A stretch of DNA of 64,000 bases from Porphyromonas canoris (GCF_000769115.1 NZ_JQZV01000013.1:227603-291602); one strand, 5' to 3'. Positions 51,021-60,857 are shown, counted from the stretch's first letter. A program made the numbers and translations. Notes: generated from the sequence alone by a model not told the origin.

Positions 51021-52004
51021 CTAAAAGATCTTCTTATAGCCGTGACAGTATGGAGTGGTGCCTTTTCTATCGTAATAGCCTTGGTGATACTCCTCTGCTT
51101 TCCAGAATTTGCTTGCTTTCCGGAGCGTTGTAGCCGGTTTGTACCCTTTCTCTTTCAGGATCTCCAGATACTTCTTGCCTGTCTCCTCTTCTGCTTTGTC
51201 CGAACAGAATATGGCGGAAAGGTATTGAGAGCCTATATCGGGACCTTGTCCATCGGGCTGTGTAAAGTCGTGCGTCTCGAAAAACAGCCGTACAAGCTCT
51301 TCGTAAGAGACTTTTGTAGGATCGTATTCTACCTCCACGCACTCCAAGTGTCCGGTAGTGCCGGTGCAGACATCCTCGTATGAGGGATGCTCCAAAGTGC
51401 CTCCCATAAATCCGACAGCCGTCCGCTTCACACCCTCTTTCTTGCTGAAAAAGTATTCTGTTCCCCAAAAACATCCGGAGGCAAAGTAGGCACGGCAAAG
51501 CTCTTTAGCCGAATCGGGGATGAACTCCATGGATATAGAGTTGACGCAATGGCGGGTATCTTTCGACGTGAAGCCCTCTCCCTCGAATACATGACCCAGA
51601 TGGGCATGGCAGTTGGCGCAGATGATCTCCACTCTGTATCCGTCGGCATCGGGCACTCTTCGTACTGCCCCTTCGATCTCATCATCGAACGACGGCCAAC
51701 CGCAACCGCTATCAAACTTGTCTTCCGAGCGGTACAGCGCAGCACCGCATCGCTTGCAGACATACGTTCCGGAGCGTTTCTCATCCAGCAGTTTGCCGGT
51801 GAAAGGAGCCTCCGTTCCCTTTCCCACGATCACCGCCTCCTCTTCCGGAGTCAGCTTCTTATACTTGTTCATTTTGTCTGTATTGGTGTTAGGTTTTACG
51901 GCAGACGGGCTCTTACAGCCGGACAAGCCGATAAAGATTAGTAGCAAAAAGCCCCAAAACAGAGGCACGACATTTAATTTCTGACAATAGTAATTTGTTC
52001 TCAT
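51021..52004 (-). CDS. msrBA: Bifunctional methionine sulfoxide reductase B/A, lipoprotein
   Basis: Repairs R- and S-methionine sulfoxide in exported proteins. 327 aa. A signal with lipobox LIFIGLSGC (Cys near 30) points to membrane anchoring. The MsrB domain lies at about 47-165: the zinc pairs are CKRCG and CANCH, with CGWPSFDDEI and RHCVNSISMEF carrying the catalytic Cys. MsrA follows from about 170: YFASGCFWGTEYFF carries its nucleophilic Cys, and GFMGGTLEHPSYEDVCTG follows. The order B then A is the reverse of the more familiar MsrA-MsrB fusion. No thioredoxin partner is adjacent. Confidence 0.95.
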   Translation of the reverse strand: MRTNYYCQKLNVVPLFWGFLLLIFIGLSGCKSPSAVKPNTNTDKMNKYKKLTPEEEAVIVGKGTEAPFTGKLLDEKRSGTYVCKRCGAALYRSEDKFDSGCGWPSFDDEIEGAVRRVPDADGYRVEIICANCHAHLGHVFEGEGFTSKDTRHCVNSISMEFIPDSAKELCRAYFASGCFWGTEYFFSKKEGVKRTAVGFMGGTLEHPSYEDVCTGTTGHLECVEVEYDPTKVSYEELVRLFFETHDFTQPDGQGPDIGSQYLSAIFCSDKAEEETGKKYLEILKEKGYKPATTLRKASKFWKAEEYHQGYYDRKGTTPYCHGYKKIF

Positions 52005-52141
52005 GGTAATAAAATGGTTAGCAGGATTGATTCTAATCCGGATTGTTCAAAAAAGACCCTACGCTCACGATCTTTCTCATACAAACATATATGAACCTTG
52101 ACCGTGAGACAAGGGTCTTATCTATCGCTATAAAAACAGAT

Positions 52142-52432
52142 TTATTCCTCTACGCCACGGGGAAAGAAGTCGAAGTTGTCTCCTCTCTCTTCTCTCATTA
52201 TTTTGAGCGCATAGTCCAAGATAGTGGTGTCATCCAGTTTAACGATTCCTCCATCAGGACCCGGCTCGATGTGTATACCGGTGCTTCTTCCTTCTCTGAA
52301 GTTAGCTCCTCCAAAATAGTTGCGGACTGTTTCAGGTTTTAATCCCAACTCATCCGCTATACGTTGAATAGTGCCGTCAGGCAACATATCTTTTAGTCTT
52401 CTCAGTTCGTTGAATGTAAAAGTTCTCGACAT
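52142..52432 (-). CDS. Small putative HTH DNA-binding protein
   Basis: 96 aa from ATG 52432; the frame is open upstream but that part looks non-coding. The N-terminal half FNELRRLKDMLPDGTIQRIADELGLKPETVRNYFGG reads as a helix-turn-helix (GLKPETVRNYF as recognition helix). A short basic/acidic linker (GIHIEPGPDGGIVKLDD) and a C-terminal helix follow. Probably a regulator or nucleoid-associated factor, with no known target. It is divergent from the MDH/LDH-like gene and is downstream, on the opposite side, of msrBA. A conserved small protein of Bacteroidetes is likely but I could not verify that. Confidence 0.78.
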   Translation of the reverse strand: MSRTFTFNELRRLKDMLPDGTIQRIADELGLKPETVRNYFGGANFREGRSTGIHIEPGPDGGIVKLDDTTILDYALKIMREERGDNFDFFPRGVEE

Positions 52433-52572
52433 AATTAAGAGTGGTTCTTTATAGAGTTTATGACTAAAGACGATTATGTACTCATAATTGTCTCTGTTGA
52501 CTTGTTGCCAAATTAGTGATAATTTTCCCAACGTGCAAGTTTTCTTCTGCTTTTCTGCTTCTACAAAAAACG

Positions 52573-52580
52573 TATCTTTG
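52573..52580 (+). promoter_or_regulatory. Candidate -7 box of the MDH/LDH-like gene cluster
   Basis: TATCTTTG ends 27 nt before the ATG at 52608. No clear -33. Confidence 0.5.
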
Positions 52581-52607
52581 TGTGTATAAGAAAAGACAAA
52601 AGAGTAA

Positions 52608-53594
52608 ATGAACAGATTCCTTACCTCTGCCCCTTTCCTAATCATCGGAGCTACCGGACACATCGGAAGTGCACTGGCTTTTATGTCGGTGGCAATGCGT
52701 TTTTCTTCTCACCTGATTCTCTTCGGACGGGATGAGAAAAAGCTGTTGGGAATGCGGGAAGAGCTTTATGAATGTGGCGTCTATCCCATTCAGGTAGATA
52801 TCATAACAGAACCGGAACAGCTGACAACTCTGCCTCCGGTTGCATTTGTGGCATATACGGTGAGTGTTCCTTTTCGGAAAGAGACAACACGTGAAGAGCT
52901 TCTTCTCTCCAATGGAGAGCTTACAGCCCGGCTTGCCACTGCTTTTGCTCCGTATATCCAAAGCACAAAGCTGTTGGTCTGTGTCTCCAATCCGGCAGAT
53001 GCCATGGGTTTGGTTCTGCAACAGCAGACCGGTCTTGCTCCCGAAAAAGTGTGTTCGCTCTCGGCATTGGATACCACTCGCTATCGGAAACATCTGAGCA
53101 GAGCGTTGCATATTCCGCTTGAAGAGACCGGAGAAGTCTATACACTGGGAAGCCATGACGATAAAATGGTGGTGGCTTTCGAGGGTAGCCGTGTGCGCGG
53201 TATCCCTTTGTCTCATCTTGTCGGAGAGGGTAGGGGCTTTTCGTATGAAGACTTCGAGAGTGTGGAGGATATTGTTGTTCGAGGAGGACGATTCATTATC
53301 CGTCATCGGGGATATATGGCTTTTGAAAGTCCTGCCCTGCTTATGTTGGAGATGTTCAAGGCAACGTTGCAAGGGCAGAAACCTTTCACGATTCCTGCTT
53401 CACGACTTAGCGAACACCCTCTGTTCCCGAATGTTTTTATGGCATTGCCGTCTTGCATAGACACTAAAGGGGTACACCAAAACCGCGAGTACGCACCGGA
53501 AGGACGAGATTTAGAGAAACTCACGATAAGCTATAACTGGTTGAAGGATCAGCGAGAGGAGCTTATAAGAGCCGGGTATCTCAATTCTTTATAG
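52608..53594 (+). CDS. Malate/lactate dehydrogenase-family protein
   Basis: 328 aa. The NAD-binding motif is GATGHIGSALAF at about 14-25. The mobile-loop region VPFRKETTREELLLSNGEL retains the Arg residues that bind the 2-oxoacid. CVSNPADAM, LDTTRYRKHL (family SALDxxR) and GSHDDKMV, where the catalytic His remains but the usual Gly after it is Asp, complete the site. The fold assignment is firm. The substrate (malate, lactate or another 2-hydroxyacid) cannot be set from sequence. First of three closely spaced genes with a membrane protein and a phosphoesterase. Confidence 0.85.
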   Translation: MNRFLTSAPFLIIGATGHIGSALAFMSVAMRFSSHLILFGRDEKKLLGMREELYECGVYPIQVDIITEPEQLTTLPPVAFVAYTVSVPFRKETTREELLLSNGELTARLATAFAPYIQSTKLLVCVSNPADAMGLVLQQQTGLAPEKVCSLSALDTTRYRKHLSRALHIPLEETGEVYTLGSHDDKMVVAFEGSRVRGIPLSHLVGEGRGFSYEDFESVEDIVVRGGRFIIRHRGYMAFESPALLMLEMFKATLQGQKPFTIPASRLSEHPLFPNVFMALPSCIDTKGVHQNREYAPEGRDLEKLTISYNWLKDQREELIRAGYLNSL

Positions 53595-53599
53595 TACTG

Positions 53600-54613
53600 A
53601 TGTTATTCTTCTCTGCAATGGGCTTTGATCAAACACCATATTATGCACCTCTCTACCATCAGCTCCATGCTCTGTTTGGGGAGTGGTTGCCTTTGCTTTC
53701 TGCCGTTTTACTGCTGATAGCCATCGTGATGCTTCCGTTTGAACCGAAACGGAGGCTGCTTATCTTTGGTACTGCTGCTATCTTTCTGCCTGCGGCATAC
53801 TTGAGAAGCGATATCAATATCCTGACGGTGGCTTCTCTTCTTTTGGTTTACACCGGTGTGAAAAGAGGGAAAGATGGCATTGCACCTCTATTCATCTGGT
53901 TGAGTGGTGGAGTCAATCTGATCGGATTATCCGTTCTGGTCTATTTCTTTTTCTCTTCCCGGAAAAAGAGTTTTCTGCTGTACACGCTCCTGTGGGGCGC
54001 TCTTTTCCTTATTTCCCAGCTGATCATCTGCGGAGGTATTCAGGGTATGACAGAGACCTATACAGAATGGTATGCTCTTTGGGAGCAGAAAAACAAGATC
54101 AATCTTCAGGATGATACCTTGAACCTTTCGTGGTTGGGGCTGCAACGTGAACTCGTACAACCGTTTTTTGGAGAGAGCTATCGGGATCGTTTCTTTTTTA
54201 TCACCGCAATGCACATGCTCTTGTTGCCGATTCTCAAAACTCGCCACATGAGAGCTTATTCCCGTATGCCGGAGCTTTTTCTCGGCTCCATCCTGATGTT
54301 TTTGTCGCTTTTCAATACGGGAAATACGGTGTCTTCTCTCATTATGCCTGCTGTCGGAGTTATGGTCTGGACGCTTTTCTCCGCACATAGGAGCGGTATC
54401 AAGGTCTTTCTCTTTATACTGTTCATGCTCTCCTACATCCTGAGATTTGCTTTGCCGTATCTGCTTTTGTACGACAGATTGCTACTGATACCTCTCTGCA
54501 TCATCTTCGTATTGAGTACCATCGAAATATGGAAGCTCTGCTACGATAAAAGCCTGTGGCGAGATGAAACAAAGGGAGGAAACATATTGAAAAAACTGGT
54601 GGATCATCTTTGA
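53600..54613 (+). CDS. Multi-pass membrane protein of unknown function
   Basis: 337 aa with about nine hydrophobic helices and short loops, no signal peptide beyond the first helix, and no conserved catalytic motif. Arg/Lys-rich short loops (FEPKRRLL, FSSRKKSF) indicate the positive-inside orientation. I do not recognise the family. It starts 5 nt after the MDH/LDH-like gene and is followed by the phosphoesterase with a 14-nt gap, so the three genes are one operon. It may act in envelope or transport functions. Confidence 0.78.
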   Translation: MLFFSAMGFDQTPYYAPLYHQLHALFGEWLPLLSAVLLLIAIVMLPFEPKRRLLIFGTAAIFLPAAYLRSDINILTVASLLLVYTGVKRGKDGIAPLFIWLSGGVNLIGLSVLVYFFFSSRKKSFLLYTLLWGALFLISQLIICGGIQGMTETYTEWYALWEQKNKINLQDDTLNLSWLGLQRELVQPFFGESYRDRFFFITAMHMLLLPILKTRHMRAYSRMPELFLGSILMFLSLFNTGNTVSSLIMPAVGVMVWTLFSAHRSGIKVFLFILFMLSYILRFALPYLLLYDRLLLIPLCIIFVLSTIEIWKLCYDKSLWRDETKGGNILKKLVDHL

Positions 54614-54627
54614 TAAACGATATAAAT

Positions 54628-56046
54628 ATGAAAAGAAACAGAGTGAAAAGGAGTAAACATCGCTCTTCTCGTGCAAGGAAAATACGTTATATCCTTCTTC
54701 TTGTCATTGTATTGGGACTCGGTCTTTGGGTTAAGTCTCGTTGGCGTGCATGGTTTGTCTCTCCTCCCGAAGAGTCTTTCACGCTCTCCGAAAAGATTCA
54801 ACGTGTTACGCTGACACCGGGAGAAGATGGTGTGGAAGATCGTACCATCTCTTGGATAACGGCTGTAAATGGAGAGGGGAGCCCGAAAGAGTTTGAGGTT
54901 TTACTCTATCGTATCCCCTCTGATACTCTTCCGTTCCGGACGGAAAAGCCGGTCTCTCGTGTGGTGGATACCCGTGGGGGGGCTACCGCAATGTATAGCG
55001 TGGCATGGAAAGACCTTGATACAGGAAAGTATCTTTATGAGATAGCCGGCAGCGGAGATGTTTTCAGAGATAGCTTTGAGATACGCTCGATAGATGCTTT
55101 AGAGGATACACTCATCTACATCGGTGATATTCAGGAAAAACATGAAGGCTGGGCAAAAGAGATTTTCGACTCTATTTCCAAGAAAGTACCAACTGTTTCG
55201 CTCTGGTGCTTTGGTGGGGATGCCATAGAGCGCGGACATCAAAAATATTGGGATATTTGGTACAACTCTGTCTCGGATTTTGCTTCCAATAAACCGATGG
55301 TCGCCGTTCCCGGAAATCATGAATACAACAAAGGGATCTTCAAAGCGATAGATGCTCGTTGGCCCTATGCGTTCAATTTCCCTCAAAACGGACCGGATAG
55401 AAGTATCGGACGCAGCTACTATATAGACTATCCCAACTTCAGATTTATAGGTATAGACAGTCAGGGGATAGAGTTGAACAGTCAGTTTTTCTCTTCTCGC
55501 CGTTGGCTCAAAGAGGTTTTGGTGTCTCGTGGAGATCGTTTTGCCATTGTGATGTTTCACCATGCCATATACAGCGTGAGAGAGGGACGTCTCAATCCGT
55601 TCATGCGTTATGGTTTCCGCTCCATATTGGAAGATAAAACCGACGGAGCGGATCTCATTTTGCAAGCTCATGACCACGCTTACTCTCGAATCATCAACAA
55701 GAAGAAAGGAGGAGGTCTTACAACTCCGGTCTATGTCATAAGTGTCTGTTCTCAAAAGGTTTATCGCAACGGCTTTGATGAGATACACGATAAGATAGCT
55801 TCCGGAATACCTCTGTATCAAACCATCAGAGTGGGCAAAGATTCGCTTTTCTATGCTTCGTATACCACTTCACACGAGTTGTACGACTCGGTGATCATAT
55901 CCAAGGAAGGAAAGGTGGCGGATCTCGGACAAGATATTCCGGAACAGTTCAACTTTCAATTTCCTGATACATCGAAAGGAGAGAAGAAAAAAGCAAAATA
56001 TGTAGCGAAAGTGGAGAAGAGAAAGGCGATGAAGCAGCAAAAATAG
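54628..56046 (+). CDS. Membrane-anchored calcineurin-like metallophosphoesterase
   Basis: 472 aa from ATG 54628; an in-frame TTG at 54610 overlaps the previous gene and would add six residues. A basic N-terminus (KRNRVKRSKHRSSR) precedes one membrane helix at about 23-40. The phosphoesterase motifs are in order: IYIGDIQEKHEGW, WCFGGDAIERG, VPGNHEYNKG (GNHE), MFHHAIYS and LQAHDHAYSR (the GHxH variant AHDH). An N-terminal beta domain of about 60-165 resembles the FnIII-like part of purple acid phosphatases. Expected to act in the periplasm; the substrate is unknown. The C-terminus is very Lys-rich (KGEKKKAKYVAKVEKRKAMK). Confidence 0.85.
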   Translation: MKRNRVKRSKHRSSRARKIRYILLLVIVLGLGLWVKSRWRAWFVSPPEESFTLSEKIQRVTLTPGEDGVEDRTISWITAVNGEGSPKEFEVLLYRIPSDTLPFRTEKPVSRVVDTRGGATAMYSVAWKDLDTGKYLYEIAGSGDVFRDSFEIRSIDALEDTLIYIGDIQEKHEGWAKEIFDSISKKVPTVSLWCFGGDAIERGHQKYWDIWYNSVSDFASNKPMVAVPGNHEYNKGIFKAIDARWPYAFNFPQNGPDRSIGRSYYIDYPNFRFIGIDSQGIELNSQFFSSRRWLKEVLVSRGDRFAIVMFHHAIYSVREGRLNPFMRYGFRSILEDKTDGADLILQAHDHAYSRIINKKKGGGLTTPVYVISVCSQKVYRNGFDEIHDKIASGIPLYQTIRVGKDSLFYASYTTSHELYDSVIISKEGKVADLGQDIPEQFNFQFPDTSKGEKKKAKYVAKVEKRKAMKQQK

Positions 56047-56107
56047 AATAAACAGCTTCATGAAAAATCTCTCTCTTTACTCTTGATTTTTAGTATTCCG
56101 TTATCCG

Positions 56108-58903
56108 ATGAATATGTCAAAACAAAATCTATATCTCTTGGATGCGTATGCTCTTATATATAGGGCATACTTCGCATTCATATCCAGACCCCGTATCAAC
56201 AGCAAGCAGCAGAACACGTCAGCCATTTACGGCTTCCTGCTTAGCTTTCGAGAAATTCTCAATCGCCCCGATGCTTCTTACATAGCAGTGGCTTTTGATA
56301 CTTCGGAAGATACGTTCCGACACAAGATTTATCCGGAATACAAAGCGACACGTGAAGCATCGCCGGAAGCGATACGCTTTGCCATCCCATACATCAAAAA
56401 GATTGTCCAAGCCTACGGAGTAAAGATCTACGAAAAACCGGGCTATGAAGCGGATGACATTGTCGGTACCATCGCACACCGCATGGAGCATGAGAAAGGA
56501 ACACGTCCGGATAGAGTCTTTCTGGTGTCTCCCGATAAAGACTATGCCCAGCTTGTTACGGACTATTCTCATCTGATGAGACCGGTTCAGGGAGGAGGGT
56601 TCGAGATACTTTCTCCAAACGATGTCAAGGAGAAGTATGGCTTTTCGGAACCATCTCGAATGATAGACTATCTGGCACTTATGGGGGATAGCAGCGATAA
56701 CATTCCGGGTTGTGCCGGAGTGGGAGAGAAGTCTGCCGCAAAGCTTTTAGCCGAATATCCCGAAGGCATAGAGCAGATATACGAACATCTCGATGAGATA
56801 AAGGGAGCATTGAAGAAGAAGTTGGAGGCCGGGAAAGATATGGTTGCTCTTTCCAAAACATTGGTTACCATAGATAAAAATGTACCCATAGATGTTGTGG
56901 CGGAAGAGTGTCTGGTAAAAGAGAAAGATGTCGAGACTTTAAGAGAAATCTTCTCGGAGCTGGAGTTCAGAAGCTTTATGGATACCCTCTCTCCTATCGA
57001 ATCCGGAGGAGATATTTCTTCATCCGGAACGCCGATGATGCGCAGCCTTTTCGACAGAGCCGAAGAGCCGGCTCCTTCGGAAGCTCCGGCTGCTCCCGGA
57101 GTGAAAGGAAAGTATCTCCGACTCACTTCCGAAGAGGAGTGCAAAGCCCTTGTGGAGGAGATCCGAAAGGCAGGACTTTTTGCGTTTGATACCGAAACGG
57201 ACGGACTGGACTCGCAATCCGCAGGGATTGTAGGCGCATCTTTTGCCTGCAAAGAGGGAGAAGGCTACTATCTGCCCCTGCCTGAAGATCAAGAGGAGGC
57301 AGAAAAAGAGTTGGCAGTATTCCGTCCGCTGTTTGAAGATCCTGAAATCCTTAAAATAGGGCAGAACATAAAGTTTGATCTCGGAATCCTTCGTCGTTAC
57401 GGCATTACCTCTCACGGCAGACAGTTTGATACCATGGTCGCTCACTATCTTATAGATCCGGAGTTGAGTCATGGTATGGATTATCTTTCATCCGTCTATC
57501 TCAACTATAAGCCCCAACCTATAACCGAACTCATTGGAGAGCGAGGAAAAAAGCAGCTATCCATGAGGGATGTAGAAGTAGATAAGGTGGTGCAATACGC
57601 TGCAGAAGATGCGGATGTAACGTTAAGACTTTATCATGTCTTGCGAAAGAAGATAGAAGCAGATGCCGCACTGAAAAAACTCTTTTACGATCTGGAGATG
57701 CCTCTCACGATGGTGCTGGTCGATATGGAAGCGGAAGGGGTTACCATCTCTACCGAGACCCTGTCCAAGGCAAAGAAAGGTCTCGAAGAGCGTCTGTACG
57801 ATATAGAGAAAAGCATTCACGAACTGGCAGGTCTTCCGTTCAATATCAACTCTCCCAAAGAGGTTGGAACTATTCTTTTTGAACATCTTCGCCTGGTGGA
57901 AAAACCGAAAAAAACGAAGACCGGAGCCTATGAAACGCGTGAAGAGACCTTGCAGAAGCTAAAGAGCAAGCATCCGATTATAGAACAAATCTTGCAATAT
58001 CGCGGTATAAGAAAACTTCTTTCCACTTATGTGGATGCGTTGCCGGAGCTTATAAACCCGAAGACAGGGCGCATACACACCAGCTTCAATCAGACCGTTA
58101 CGGCAACGGGAAGGCTCTCCAGCACCAATCCCAACCTGCAAAACATTCCCGTCAGAGACGATGATGGCAAAGAGATTCGCCGGGCATTCATTGCCAACTA
58201 TACGGATTCTGTATTCCTTTCTGCGGATTATTCGCAGATCGAGTTGCGTCTCATGGCGCATCTGAGTCAGGATCCTGCCATGATAGAGGCTTTCAAGAAT
58301 GGTATGGATATCCATACGGCTACCGCTGCCAAAGTGTTCCACACCACAACGGAAGAGGTTACAAGCGACATGAGACGCAAGGCAAAAACGGCAAACTTCG
58401 GTATCATATACGGCATTACTCCTTTTGGTCTCAGCGAGCGTCTCGGTATCCCTCCCAAAGAAGCCAAAGAGATTATAGACGGTTACTTCGCATCTTTCCC
58501 GCAGGTAAAGGCATACATGGACAAGTCCATAGAGAATGCCGCAGAGAAAGGCTATGTCGAGACCATCATGGGAAGACGGAGATACCTCAAGGATATCCAT
58601 TCCGGCAACTCCGTTGTGAGAGGTTTTGCCGAGCGTAATGCCATAAACGCTCCCATACAAGGCTCGGCAGCGGACATCATTAAGCTTGCAATGGTGCGGA
58701 TTGCAGAGCGTTTCCGGAGAGAGCGGATACGTAGCACCATGATGCTTCAAGTGCATGACGAACTGAACTTTTCGGTTTTTAAGGATGAGCTGGACAGGGT
58801 GAAGCAGATTGTCCGAGAGGAGATGGAGCAGGTCTATCCGGAGATAACCATCCCTTTGACGGTGGATATAGGTGTGGGCGAAAACTGGCTTGAAGCGCAC
58901 TAA
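56108..58903 (+). CDS. polA: DNA polymerase I
   Basis: Repair and Okazaki-fragment processing polymerase. 931 aa. The N-terminal 5'-3' exonuclease domain covers about 1-290: LYLLDAYALIYRAYFAF, GYEADDIVGT, SPDKDYAQLV and GDSSDNIPG. The 3'-5' proofreading domain begins at about 340 with FAFDTETDGLDS, so exonuclease Asp/Glu are present, unlike the inactive version in some bacteria. The polymerase domain has TATGRLSSTNPNLQNIP, SADYSQIELRLMAH (motif A), RRKAKTANFGIIYG (motif B) and QVHDELNF (motif C). A second ATG two codons downstream (MSKQNL) is equally possible. The next gene overlaps its end. Confidence 0.97.
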   Translation: MNMSKQNLYLLDAYALIYRAYFAFISRPRINSKQQNTSAIYGFLLSFREILNRPDASYIAVAFDTSEDTFRHKIYPEYKATREASPEAIRFAIPYIKKIVQAYGVKIYEKPGYEADDIVGTIAHRMEHEKGTRPDRVFLVSPDKDYAQLVTDYSHLMRPVQGGGFEILSPNDVKEKYGFSEPSRMIDYLALMGDSSDNIPGCAGVGEKSAAKLLAEYPEGIEQIYEHLDEIKGALKKKLEAGKDMVALSKTLVTIDKNVPIDVVAEECLVKEKDVETLREIFSELEFRSFMDTLSPIESGGDISSSGTPMMRSLFDRAEEPAPSEAPAAPGVKGKYLRLTSEEECKALVEEIRKAGLFAFDTETDGLDSQSAGIVGASFACKEGEGYYLPLPEDQEEAEKELAVFRPLFEDPEILKIGQNIKFDLGILRRYGITSHGRQFDTMVAHYLIDPELSHGMDYLSSVYLNYKPQPITELIGERGKKQLSMRDVEVDKVVQYAAEDADVTLRLYHVLRKKIEADAALKKLFYDLEMPLTMVLVDMEAEGVTISTETLSKAKKGLEERLYDIEKSIHELAGLPFNINSPKEVGTILFEHLRLVEKPKKTKTGAYETREETLQKLKSKHPIIEQILQYRGIRKLLSTYVDALPELINPKTGRIHTSFNQTVTATGRLSSTNPNLQNIPVRDDDGKEIRRAFIANYTDSVFLSADYSQIELRLMAHLSQDPAMIEAFKNGMDIHTATAAKVFHTTTEEVTSDMRRKAKTANFGIIYGITPFGLSERLGIPPKEAKEIIDGYFASFPQVKAYMDKSIENAAEKGYVETIMGRRRYLKDIHSGNSVVRGFAERNAINAPIQGSAADIIKLAMVRIAERFRRERIRSTMMLQVHDELNFSVFKDELDRVKQIVREEMEQVYPEITIPLTVDIGVGENWLEAH

Positions 58904-60791
58904 ACGGTTTTTCGGGGTGAGACCGATACTGTTTCTCCTGCTGCTCTTAGGATACTTTGCCACCACCTATGGGCAATCTTCGGTTGCGGGAGAGCTTCTT
59001 TTGGAAAGACTCAGAGAGTATAGCTACACCGATGAGGAGATCGAACTCTTTGTGCAACACCTTGAAACGCTCCGCTCTACTCCTCTTAATCTCAACACGG
59101 CTACCTCCGAGGAGCTTGCCCGAATCCCCTTTTTTGACGACTTTTTTATACGCAACTTTTTGCAGTATCGCAGTCGGCATGGTGCTTTTGTCTCTATTTA
59201 CGATCTCAAAAATGTACCCGGAGCAAGGGTCGAATATATCTCTCTTTTAGAGCCGTTCTTTTCCACTGAAACGCTTACTGCTCCGGTGGAACAGAGTATT
59301 CGGGTAGAACTTTTTGAGTCTCTCTCCATTCCCCGATATGCTCATCGGCAACGTCTTTCGCTCCATAGAGGAAAGGCGTGGATGATGAGCTGGAATGCCG
59401 AACGAGATGCCGGAGAAAAATGGCTTCCTTTCAAGCAAGGGCTCTGGACGCATCACAATATATTTCTCTCTTATAACGCTCATCCGACATCCTCTTCTCC
59501 CGTTCGCCGCTTCATTTTAGGCGATTACCGGCTGCACACCGCACTTGGTGTGATGAACGGCATGGGTATCTCTTTTTATGCCAAACAGGAGACAGGGTAT
59601 CGTCTTGCCCTGCCTCGCCAATCCGAAATATCGCCACACAACTCATTCCAAGAGTGGAACTATCTGCGAGGATTGGCTCTCACTCTCACCTCCGCACCAT
59701 TCTCTTTTACGCCTTATATCGGCTACACACCTTTGCAGGTATCGTTATGGTCAGGAGAAGATCGCATCAGAACCATCTACAAAGATGGTAAGCAGCGTCT
59801 CTCTTCCGACCAAGTGCATTTGCTCACCTTGGGAGGTTATTTCAAGTTTACTCCTTCGCCGCTTTTCCATGCCGGTTTTCAAGCTCTCAACAACAGCTTT
59901 ACAGCGCTTTCCGACAATAGACGTCTCTACCCTCCGGCTGCTTATCTGCAAGAGTTATCCCCCACTCGCTTCGCCATAGATATGGCATGGAGAGGGGCAA
60001 ATGCCTCTGCTCTTGCGGAGGTTGTACTGCCTCATCGGGGAGCTTACGGCAGTGAAGCGGCTGTGGCGGTGCTTACTTACAGAAACGACTATTGGGGTAT
60101 GTTCTCTCTTGTTGCCCGTCACTTGGGGGAGCGATTTGCGATGCTGCACACCTCCACATACGGACACTTTTCTTCCCAAAAGAACGAACAGGGCATGCGT
60201 ATCGCTTGGAACGGAGAGCTTTTCCGCGGGTGGAGAGGAAGTCTGAGTACTGACTTTTACCGCTCTATCAGGCACGAGGAGCGGAGACCATCGCAAGCAG
60301 GCTCGGAAGTGATCCTGCGAATGGAGAAAGCCGTTGCCGAAACGGAGACGATGCTTTCTTTGAAGTTTGCCAAAAGAGATACGGGGAGCAAGCTCTCTTT
60401 CAGATTCAGAGAGAACCGGGAGATAGGAAAAGGGCATCATCTTTCTTCCTACTTTTTCGGCTCTTATGCCGGAAACAAGAAGTATGGATGGAGTCTTGCC
60501 GCCAAACTGATGGGGAACATCGGAGAAGAGTGGTACTATCGTGCCTCGCTCCAGTATTATGATACCCCCACATGGTTACAGGCAGTGAGAAGCGTGGAGA
60601 GCAACTCTCCTCTTCACTACCATACTCCGATGCTTTATGGCAAGGGTTTGAGCGGTGCTTTGATTGCAGGTTACCGCCGGAAAAACAGCTTCTCCGTTTC
60701 CCTGAAAACATCTTACAACCACATCTTCCATAATCCTACGGAGCAGAAATCTGATCCTGTTGCGGAAGTAACACTTAAACTTTTTCTCTGA
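58890..60791 (+). CDS. Helix-hairpin-helix plus outer-membrane barrel protein
   Basis: About 633 aa. No ATG precedes the signal peptide (ILFLLLLLGYFATTYGQ), so the likely start is TTG 58890, giving MKRTKRFFG, with GTG 58872 as an alternative; both overlap polA. After the signal come two helix-hairpin-helix units at about 50-120 (PLNLNTATSEELARIPFFDD, GAFVSIYDLKNVPG), as in ComEA-like proteins. About 500 residues of amphipathic beta strands follow, ending in VAEVTLKLFL as in an outer-membrane barrel. A related HhH-barrel family is widespread in Bacteroidetes, with function unknown; a role in DNA handling at the surface is only a guess. Confidence 0.82.
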   Translation: MKRTKRFFGVRPILFLLLLLGYFATTYGQSSVAGELLLERLREYSYTDEEIELFVQHLETLRSTPLNLNTATSEELARIPFFDDFFIRNFLQYRSRHGAFVSIYDLKNVPGARVEYISLLEPFFSTETLTAPVEQSIRVELFESLSIPRYAHRQRLSLHRGKAWMMSWNAERDAGEKWLPFKQGLWTHHNIFLSYNAHPTSSSPVRRFILGDYRLHTALGVMNGMGISFYAKQETGYRLALPRQSEISPHNSFQEWNYLRGLALTLTSAPFSFTPYIGYTPLQVSLWSGEDRIRTIYKDGKQRLSSDQVHLLTLGGYFKFTPSPLFHAGFQALNNSFTALSDNRRLYPPAAYLQELSPTRFAIDMAWRGANASALAEVVLPHRGAYGSEAAVAVLTYRNDYWGMFSLVARHLGERFAMLHTSTYGHFSSQKNEQGMRIAWNGELFRGWRGSLSTDFYRSIRHEERRPSQAGSEVILRMEKAVAETETMLSLKFAKRDTGSKLSFRFRENREIGKGHHLSSYFFGSYAGNKKYGWSLAAKLMGNIGEEWYYRASLQYYDTPTWLQAVRSVESNSPLHYHTPMLYGKGLSGALIAGYRRKNSFSVSLKTSYNHIFHNPTEQKSDPVAEVTLKLFL

Positions 60792-60857
60792 ACAGATAGA
60801 AAACATCTTCTATACGGCTTTATATCTTGTGTTAAACAGATATAAAAGTAGCAGTCG

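Noticed and set aside
52433-52663. Upstream extension of the small HTH protein
   Set aside because: It would overlap the start and promoter of the divergent MDH/LDH-like gene, and only the part from 52432 looks like a folded protein.
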